Of a DNA stretch of 64,000 nt, positions 55,992-64,000 are shown piece by piece (within the stretch, counting starts at the first letter, position 1; the number at the start of each line of letters is the position of its first letter). This DNA comes from Pristionchus mayeri (taxonomy: Eukaryota; Nematoda; Chromadorea; Rhabditida; Neodiplogasteridae): NCBI GenBank assembly GCA_036245805.1, contig BTRK01000005.1:39165469-39229468 (forward strand), read 5' to 3'. A model generated the notes under the pieces. It had not been told where the DNA came from. It made no database searches and saw only the letters and a list, made by a program, of their open reading frames with translations. The position numbers and the translations under genes were made by a program.

Positions 55992-56828
55992 GCTGCACAG
56001 CGTGTCACAGTGACGATTTCTTTTGTTTGGCGCGGCGCTCTGCCGATTGTGAAACATAACATTTTTCACTGAAATGTGCGATGAAATGTTCAACCTAAAT
56101 CGGTGAAAGATACATCATAACACTGGCGGAAAAATTAATTATGTATATCTGAACCAATACAGCTCTCAGAATGTTAACAAAGATGCCTCCATATCATTAC
56201 TGATCATTTTCGCGAAAATTGAATTTTGTTACACAAATTATTCTGATTTTCCCATATAAATCGAAAGTTTTGAGAATCCCCAGCAAAGGAAACCCCAGCA
56301 CCTTTATAATCTTTTCATATCATCATGACGTGCTCTACAATTCGTATTACTTAGTATTTTTCAAAAATGTTGAAATATTTTGAGAAATTTTGAAAATTAA
56401 GCTTAAATAAAAAAATTAAGCATGTTTCTCAATTTTTCAAAATTATTTCAACATTTTTGAAAAATTCTAAGTAATACGAATTGTAGAGATCGTCTTGAGG
56501 ATATGAAAAGATTATAAAGGTGTTGGGGTTTCCATTGCTGGTGATTCTCAAAACTTTCGGTTTATATGCTAAAATCAGAATGATGTGTGTAACAAAATTA
56601 AAATTTCGCGAAAATGATCAGTAATGATATGGAGGCATCTTAGCTAACATTCTGAGAACTGTATTGGTTCAGATATACATAATTAATTTTTTACGCAATT
56701 GTTATGATGTATCTTTCACCGATTTCGGTTCAACATTTAATCGATCATTTCAGTCAAAAGTGTTATGTTTCACAATCGGCAAAGCGCCGCGCCAAACAAT
56801 CATTGACACGCTGTGGGCTGTGAAGCAG
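55992..56828. repeat. Foldback element with CACAGCGTGTCA termini
   Basis: Two arms of about 400 bp pair over their whole length (GGCGCGGCGCT, ATCGGTGAAAGATACATCATAA, CTCAGAATGTTA, CTTTATAATCTTTTCATATC) around a centre near 56,410. Identity is roughly 90-95%. No coding capacity. Confidence 0.85.
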
Positions 56829-56871
56829 TAGAGTGCGATAAATTGACCTTGAGCTCACCGTTTGCATATGA

Positions 56872-58600
56872 CGGCGGTCGCGTAAGAATCGAGCAAGGTC
56901 TGGCACACCGAATTTTCGAAAACTTGTGCTAAGATGTTCTCGAAGGTGCTGATCATCGTGATCACCTTCCACAGCCTGTCAGGATGGATGAAAAGGTTCA
57001 TTTCCGTGGCGGACGAGGTCTTTATTTGTTCGCTCTCTTAATCCCTTCCCATCCATTTCTCTCTCATAGTTCCCCCCCCCCGAACGGTCAGGCGAAGGAT
57101 GTAAAGAATCAAATTTCCTTGATGAAACATAATAATTTTCAGTCTTAACGGCATTCAAAAACTCGAAAATCTAATATGTATTGCGAAACATATCCAATTT
57201 GTTTTCGAAAATCGCAATTTTCGACCTTAAAATTGTAAGTAGTCTCGTAAGGTCAATCTGCCTAACCAATGAAATGCATGACTCGATAGCCAAAGCATCG
57301 GAAAAGAAGCCATAGTAGCGGATTTTCAAATTTCGACCTAGGTTTCGCGTAGCATCAATTTCCGTAGAGCTCTATGAAGAAAAAACGGCGAAAATGGCTA
57401 TTTTCGACCTTAACATTGTAACTAGTCTCGTAAGGTCAATCTGCCTAGCCAATGAAATGCATGACTCGATAGCCAAAACATCGGAAAAGAAGCCATAGTA
57501 GCGGATTTTCAAATTTCGACCTAGGTTTCGCGTAGCATCAATTTCCGTGGAGCTCTATGAAGAAAAAAATGACCGCAAAACAACAAAAATGGGGTGAAAT
57601 GATCGGTCTCTCCCCTTTCTCATTAGAATACGTCCGCCGCGATATTGGCCATTCTTATCCAATCTGACAGGCTGTGCCTTCATTTTGCTCCAACTCGATC
57701 GATTGAGCCAGGCTGCATGTAGGCTGCACCTACTTTCCTCTCCGTAACTCGGCAACCGTTTGAGGAATCAACTTCTAATGTTTACACAAGCAAAATAAGT
57801 TTACCATGATACCGACCAAACTAAATTTGAATATTAACATGTATGCTAATTATAGGAAAACTCGGTTCTCGAATGTAAGGTAAAAACCAACGACGAGCAT
57901 TGTATGAGAAGATGCGCCTTGTTCTGGGGATCATTTTTCGTATGCAGGGTATGGTGCTGTGTTTTTCTGCTACGAATTATTTTCTGCCCGATTTATCGCC
58001 TCTACGCCGCACACTCAGTCCAAAATTGATGAATGAAAATATGTTTCACAGTCAAATGTGCTCTTCACGGCACTCACATCGCAGAAATTGGATCAGCGAG
58101 TATATTAGACAGTGAAACACATTTTCATTCGTCAATTCTGGATTGAGTCTGCGGCGTAGAGGTGATAAATTGGGCAAAAATAATTGGTATCAGAAAAACG
58201 ACGAGGTCAAACACCATCCCCTGCATACGAAAAATGATCCCCAGAACAAGGCGCATCTTCTCATACAATTCTTGTCGTTGGTTTTTACTTTAATTTCGAG
58301 AACCGAATTTTCCTATAATTAGCATACATTTTAATATTCAAATTAAGTTTTGTCGGTATCATGGTAAACTTATTTTGGCTGTGTAAACATTAGAAGTTGA
58401 TTCCTCAAACGGTTTGAGTTCCGGACAGAAAAGTAGGTGCATCCTACGTGCAGCCTGGCTCTATCGATCGAGTTGGAGCAAAATGAAGGTGACCACGATG
58501 ATCAGCACCTTCGAGAACCCCATTGCACACGTTTTCGAAAAGTCGGTGTGCCACGTCCTTCAGGTCATTGTTCAATTCTTACGCGACCGCCATCATATGT
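56872..58600. repeat. Foldback element of the TAAGARTCG-end family (57 kb copy)
   Basis: Left end GACGGCGGTCGCGTAAGAATCG and right end ATTCTTACGCGACCGCCATC. An inner palindrome (57,665-58,490, centre about 58,075) shares GAGCCAGGCTGCA, ATCATTTTTCGTATGCA and related words with the giant palindrome at 1-5,382. The left arm also holds a direct duplication (57,165-57,380 against 57,400-57,570, TCTCGTAAGGTCAATCTGCC). Confidence 0.75.
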
Positions 58601-60684
58601 TATCAAAATAAAACAGCAAAATTTAAAAATTTAAAATTCACACAACGCGTTAATTAATTTTTGAAAACAACCATGTCTAAGAAGTAACAAATTCGCCCCA
58701 CTCTCTATCAAAAATTACGGTAGGTCTCTGGTAAGATGTATTTTTTTAGAAATAGTTTTATTATCGTTATGATTTTTTTCGGTGACTATTTTTGTTCATA
58801 ATCGATTCCGCAATCCCGATTTCATAAGATAAGAATTTCGGATTTGATATAGAGTGCATTCTTAAACACCCCTCCGCGGTCCCTACACAAAACACGGCAT
58901 TTTGCGTACACACAAAACCAAGACCCGCCCACTACACCACCGCCAAGTTGCGGCCTAGTGCGCGCACCTGGCCGCCACACATAAGACCGGAGCCGGAAAA
59001 AAAGTTAGAGCAGAAATCCTGATATCGATTGAAAATATTGATTGGTTTTTGGTCCTATGCCGACATTCCTTGTGCAATGTTAATGGATACGGTAACATTC
59101 AAATTTTTAATTATTCCCTCGGTGGTGCGGACAAATGTCGGATGGTGCGTTTGAGGGTCTGTAAGTCGTTTCGTCAACCGGCAATTCGGACCGTAAAATG
59201 CCGTGCAAAACGGTCGGCAACTTGAAATAAAATCAGTTCATTATAGGCCCTGGCCTACCGTAACCCAAAACAGAAATGGAGGACAGGTGTTCTAGGGTTA
59301 CCGTACACGGAGTACTCGCTGAGGGAAATCCACCAGCGTCAACAAAATTTCGATACGCACTCGCGCGCCAGAGCACTAATGCTAAATAACTACCGTAATA
59401 GCTGGGCTTTTTTCCGTGTAGTGATTTTTTTTATTTTTGCTACTATTTTTCTACTAATTTAATTTTGCCAGGGCTATTCTATTTTTCTGTGATTAAACAA
59501 AAAAAAGAATGGCCCTGGCAAATGTAAATTCTAAAAAAAAGTAGCAAAAAATTTAAATAAAAAAGAATAGGCCCTTTGAAACATGATGTGTCGTACTTTT
59601 TCTCGGATGATCCGCGCATCAGCAATTACCGAAATTCAACTAAACATAAAATATTTGAGTCTCGGAGACTGTATGTACCTTTACATTTTTTTCTAATTGA
59701 AATCAATCCAATTGATAATCTAATTTTTTTCAGTTCTCGAGATGCCTTCATTCCATCGTCCATCGGTTTTTGCTAGACGATTTCCACCTTCGTTATGATT
59801 TTTCCCGATAAATCGTGCATCTCGTATTCACTCTTGCATAATACGGTCTATCGAGATCGATTGGGTCTTCGAACAATCTCACGAAGTCACCTTCAGCATC
59901 GCACATCGATTCGAAACCTTCCATAGCCTAGCAAAAACAAAATTGTACAAGTTTCCCGAGCACAAAAACATTATGCACGCGGTTTGAAGTTGCATAGGTG
60001 CTATACCAAAGTTTTTGCTTTCGTGAATTCACGCTAGCATGGGTAAAAATACAGATTACTGTAGTTATGTCAGATTTGTTGAATTAGTAAGCCATCAAAG
60101 CCACATAAACGCTCAGATATCAAAAAAATTATGTGAGCGTAAAATTATCTTGGGTCTTTTACTGGAGGGATTGAATGCGAAGTACCAATCAATTCACGAT
60201 TCTATGCTGTGAATCGTTTTATTACGGTTATAGGGCGAAATTGGACAACAAGCACTTGATCGGAATTAAAAACAGGGATGAACACTGTGAGTAGCCTGAG
60301 ACTCGCGGGCGAATCAGTGTCATTTTGTTCAAAATTTCGTCATAGATTTGGTGACCACGATAGCAGCCCCACTCAATTGACGATAGATCAATAATTTCTT
60401 GTTTACACCTCGTCTCCAGATTCCAGAGGCTAGACCCATATTTAACAGCATTCCCATATCTGGAAACCCCCGAGGGTGTAATTTTCGTCAAAATGAAAGA
60501 GCCGACCAATACGATAAATTGCAAAGCCTCATATTTATTAACAATTTATCTGTACCTAGTAAAGCACCTGTAACAACGCGAGTTCAATAATTAATGGAAT
60601 ACAGGACGGGATGAAGTAACTAATCTCGACAATAGAGGATATTTACAGATAATTAAGGGATTCGGGATCATATTTACAGAATCT
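58601..60684. other. Intergenic DNA downstream of rad-54
   Basis: No gene seen. It holds a small hairpin repeat at about 59,440-59,565 (TTTTGCCAGGGCTATTCT against AATGGCCCTGGCAAA), a fragment of the element at 61,583 (59,306-59,365), and a relative of the palindrome outer arm (60,150-60,240, GATTCTATGCTGTGAATCG-like). Confidence 0.5.
60150..60240. repeat. Diverged relative of the outer arm of the giant palindrome
   Basis: ACTGGAGGGATTGAATGCGA and CAATTCACGATTCTATGCTG align with ACTGAAGGATTGGGTGAGAA and CGATTCACGATGCTACGCTG at 69-120. So at least part of the outer arm is a dispersed repeat. Confidence 0.5.
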
Positions 60685-63638
60685 TCATGGTTCATAGTCC
60701 GAATCGGCGTCTCTCTCTTCGTCCTCTTCCTCTTTCTCCTCTTCTTCTTCTTCTTCCTTCTCCTCCTTCTTCTTCTCTTCTTTCGCTGTTACTTCGTGGC
60801 TTTTCTGATGGAAGACAAACGAGATCGCGCCTGTTCCGAAGACAGTTCGAAGTACCGTATCTGCTACCTGAAGGTGGGGTACTGTAGCTAATGATCTACC
60901 GTAATACTAGAGCGCAATCGATAGATAAACCGTAGAAATGCACATTTACTGAAGTAGTAAGTCAAAAAGTTGGGATACCGAAATCAGTGAATCGATCGTT
61001 CTACCGTACCTTTCTGACGTCCTTCTGTGAGTGCATCCAGAGGGAGAGGTCGGAGGAGCAGTCTGCGGTCAGTGGAGGGTCCACTGATTCCAGCCCATTC
61101 ACGCACCGCTTGCACTTCAGTCTGAGAAATGGGGTTTTATGAGATATTGAAACGCAAAATTTACGGTTTCCCGAAAGGGCGAACTGAATATTTCATAATA
61201 TATGTTAGAGTTTCGAACGACGATGACACCGGATAACAGGTGAAACTGAAACTCGCATGCTAGTAATTGGCGAATAAAAACTTTCTCTGAATAGCAATCT
61301 GCCCTATTTTTCGCAACTATACTTCTACCGCATCTCATGCTATAGAAACACGGTGCTCCTGATGCCCGGAATTCAATCATTTGTAATGTATAACACACTA
61401 TCCGTAAAAAGCTCGTTTAGTTCCAACCCTCATCCCACTCCTTTGTTGCCTAGTTGTGACATCGTATATCATGTTTTTTTTCGTTGCTTACGTTTCATAA
61501 TCCATTTTCTTGCGCCCGATAACATGATAAATTATTATTATTATTATACTATCTGAGAAAACCAACATATTTCTTCAGCGACTTGGCACAGGCTGAAAAT
61601 TCGCCGTCCTTTTAACTTCGCCAATAGGAAGTACTCATTGAGGGAAACATACCAGCATCGGTAGAAATTCGATCCGCGTCCGCGCGGGCGCGGGCACGGA
61701 ATTTGAAACAAAATACAGAAAATCCACGAAAATTTTTAAATTTATTCCGATCACGGCGGCGGTAGGGGCGCTGCATTCCTTGACACATTCTAAGAATTTT
61801 TTACTTCGGGAAGTTTTTCGATAGAATTCCATTGAAAGGCGGAAATCAATATGTCCACATTTATTTCACACATTTAATTTCCACTTATTTCCCATGGCCG
61901 ACTCCCATTGTTTATTGGCGTAATCGATGCTACATGCATAATCCCATCTTCCATTAGAAAGGCGTAATTTATAATTTGATTCATATTTGTCAACTTTAAT
62001 TGAAACGGTGCCCGAGTCGAATTATGGTGTAAAGAATACTGTAACCGCTTTTCCAAACTTTTCAATTCTGACGAATGGAACAAAAGTGTGCATCGCTGGG
62101 ATGATGGCTCAGTGGGCAAGTTGATTAAAAATTCATTCCCAGTTCATTTAATGAAAAATAACAACGTTCGGAAAAAGCGGTTACAATATTCATTACACCA
62201 TAATTCGACTCCCGGAACCGCTTTAAATAAAGTTGACAAATATGAATCCGCGCTCGCGCGGACGCAGATCGAATTTCTACCGATGCTCGTATGTTTCCCT
62301 CAACGAGTACTTCCTATTGGCGAAGTTAGAAGGAATTCGAATTTTCGGCCTGTGCCAATTCTATTTCGATTCTGTCAGATAGTGTGTTGTATTGCTTGTG
62401 TAATGCCTTCTGATCAAGAATCGGCTAACCGCTTGTCTACCCTGCTACAAGCCATGGACGAAACTCAACTCCACATGTTTTCGCTCCACATGCTTTCGCT
62501 TATTAATAATGTAGCACCCATTATCGATCGAAAGGTAGTCAATTCCAACAAAAAAGGTATATCAAATTAATTTTAATTATTCCTAGCCTCCCCAAGGAGA
62601 ATCGGCGAGTTGCACGTCCATCACTTTATAATTCAATGATGAAACTCAACTCTACAGTTTATGAATTTTGAATCAAAAAATTCACAAAGGAAATGCAGGA
62701 TTGCACATGCTACATATATTTAGATGTGTGTCCATGCCCCCTCATACCGTACGTCCGCATATCTCAGTCTCCATGCTCCTACCGTACCCCGCTTCAGAAC
62801 CCTGCTACCGTACTCACTTATCGTGGGTGTCCGATGTGGTCTCCTTCACGTGCACGAACAGCTCTCGCAGCTGCTCCGATGAGAAGTGCCGCTCCGCCTC
62901 CTCCGCGTCCACTACACATGAAGAGAGCGCCTGAATCAGCGAAGATGGATTACTGTAACGCAATAGCCTGAATCAGGGAGCCTGCGAAAAAAATAATAAG
63001 GATAATATCGTAGCTGTTCCAGCTTGAAAAAGAGAGTAAATTTTGAACAAGAACCGTGAACTACAATCCCCGTTTCTGGCTTCAATCAGGATTCATGAAC
63101 CTTATCACTGCGCTCGAGTTAATGAAAGCGATGTTTCTTCACGCAAATCTTTTGTAATCGGGGATACCGTACCTTCTTATGCGTCTGCCTCTGGAAGATC
63201 TTCTCCTCGATCGAACCGGTCTGAAAGCAGATTATGGGTGAAGATATAGTAACTTACTGGGTTACAGTGGACCTCCCATCACTATGTTGTAAGCAACAGT
63301 ACAAAATCTCGGCACTTCTTCGATATTTGGCCCACCCCCCCCCCTTCCTCACCTACCCCACTCATTTCTAGATATTTCTTCCTGATTTTCGGTCTCACAA
63401 CCCGCCTGTGAAGGGGAGGGAATGAGAAATGATTGGGGAGAGGGGGGTGGGCCAAATATCGAAGAAGTGCCAAAATCTCTGCATCAAATGTGTTCCTAGA
63501 AGGAAAGCTACCGTAACCCCGCTACATACGGTAAGGAAGCGATAGATGAAGCAGTTCTTCTTCTGTCCGTCCCTCCACACTCTTGCCATCGCCTGCTCGT
63601 CGTTCGCCGGATTCCAGTCGGGATCGAACATGACTAGC
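60685..63638 (-). CDS. rad-54: rad-54 homologue, 3' exons (motif VI to C terminus)
   Basis: Exons: 63,638-63,530 ([24 protein letters not shown], motifs V-VI), 63,219-63,172 ([16 protein letters not shown]), 62,930-62,818 ([17 protein letters not shown]), 61,121-61,010 ([23 protein letters not shown]) and 60,867-60,685 (FVFHQKSHE, then an acidic/lysine tail ending DADSDYEP). All junctions are in phase and give 187 residues to a TGA at 60,685. The first base completes the AG| left open by the exon ending at 42,578, so these exons continue exactly where the 5' fragment stops, yet they lie upstream of it in gene orientation. Their own 5' exons must lie beyond the right edge of the window. The acidic tail is longer than in typical RAD54. 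Confidence 0.9.
61525..61546. repeat. (ATT)n 3'-end-like microsatellite
   Basis: GATAAATTATTATTATTATTAT resembles the 3' terminus of the LINE at 41 kb and may mark a short LINE relic in the rad-54 intron. Confidence 0.4.
61583..62355. repeat. Foldback element in a rad-54 intron
   Basis: TTGGCACAGGCTGAAAATTCG at the left and its inverse near 62,340-62,355; GGAAGTACTCATTGAGGGAAA and GGTAGAAATTCGATC are inverted at 62,265-62,325. A related fragment is at 59,306-59,365. It lies between the exons at 61,121 and 62,818. Confidence 0.8.
63301..63478. mobile_element. MITE (about 178 bp) in a rad-54 intron
   Basis: CAAAATCTCGGCACTTCTTC at the left pairs with GAAGAAGTGCCAAAATCTCT at the right, continuing through GATATTTGGCCCACC. 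It lies between the exons ending 63,219 and 63,530. Confidence 0.85.
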
Positions 63639-63932
63639 CTGTGATCAATCGATAATGTAATCTAAAGTGCTGTGATCCGCGCGGGAGACGGGAAATATAG
63701 GAACTTTCACAGGATCACATACAATCTGATCTATATTAGAGTGCGGAATTTAGATACAATCATACGTTTGCATGCCCTCGGGCTCCTAGGATAGCCACTA
63801 TATATCATACAATTATGGCATGGTGTAGTTGCGGAACATCCGTACAACAGTGTTTTAGTGCTCGCGACAAAGGATTGAAATGGATTATATCAGGTACTTA
63901 CAATTGAACATTTTTTCCTGTTGTGTTAGACA

Positions 63933-64000
63933 CAATTTCCCAGGAGTATTGGGTTGTGAACTCGAGAACGTAACATAGAGAGATTGTGCAGCTCTAATTC
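63933..64000 (+). repeat. 68-bp direct repeat within the rad-54 intron (copy 2, truncated by window end)
   Basis: Match to 42,352-42,419 in the same orientation, about 93% identical, running off the window. It lies about 300 bp upstream (gene sense) of the exon at 63,638, in the intron that should follow the LLSSKAGGCG exon. Confidence 0.85.

Noticed and set aside
42578..63638. A single intact rad-54 gene spanning the whole interval
   Set aside because: The 3' exons lie upstream of the 5' exons in transcription order, so they cannot be one collinear gene.

Overview
The window is eukaryotic and very probably nematode (Rhabditina-like; I cannot fix the genus). Genes have many introns, a fragmented rad-54 homologue is present, and host introns and intergenic DNA are full of short TACCGTA/TACTGTAG-type words. 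The density of mobile DNA is extreme. Conventional host coding sequence is limited to two pieces of rad-54.

Layout. 1-5,382 is a near-perfect giant palindrome centred near 2,691. 5.8-14.7 kb is nested non-autonomous DNA elements: foldbacks, a hAT-type MITE with a perfect 8-bp target duplication, and a tRNA-like relic. 15.2-34.9 kb is a Maverick/Polinton virus-like transposon of about 18.7 kb with ~1.43-kb, nearly identical inverted terminal repeats, flanked by older inverted arms of a local foldback family. 35-37 kb holds more non-autonomous elements. 37.1-41.0 kb is an almost full-length CR1/Jockey-type LINE (ORF1 plus endonuclease-RT with one TGA). 42.6-51.9 kb is a rad-54 copy (minus strand) that holds the N-terminal and helicase exons up to motif V, has an in-frame TAA, carries a second LINE in an intron and lacks its 3' end. 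52.6-58.6 kb is three palindromic/foldback elements. 60.7-63.6 kb has the missing C-terminal rad-54 exons, lying upstream of the N-terminal exons in gene orientation. A 68-bp direct repeat (42,352 and 63,933) lies in the same intron at both break points, so this is a partial tandem duplication or an assembly duplication.

The Maverick carries a complete virion and replication set: protein-primed DNA polymerase B (about 16 short introns), DDE integrase with chromodomain, A32/FtsK-type packaging ATPase, adenovirus-type cysteine protease, double-jelly-roll major capsid protein, penton-like minor capsid protein, and a basic core-like protein. It also has less familiar genes: a small secreted/type I membrane glycoprotein-like protein, a coiled-coil protein overlapping it, two divergently transcribed paralogous CxxC...CxxC proteins, and a protein with ten 11-residue repeats. 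Protease, a small hydrophobic protein and the repeat protein are chained by TGATG and ATGA start/stop overlaps. The terminal repeats carry four perfect TGACGTCA (CREB/ATF) palindromes and two TTTTGGCGGGAA (E2F-like) sites each. This copy looks young but disabled: a hAT MITE splits the ATPase, the capsid gene has an in-frame TAA, and the penton gene is out of frame across a proline-codon microsatellite.

Maverick introns are short (about 37-55 nt) with ordinary donors, whereas the rad-54 introns are long and repeatedly start with GTACGGTA. That contrast suggests different histories for host and element genes.
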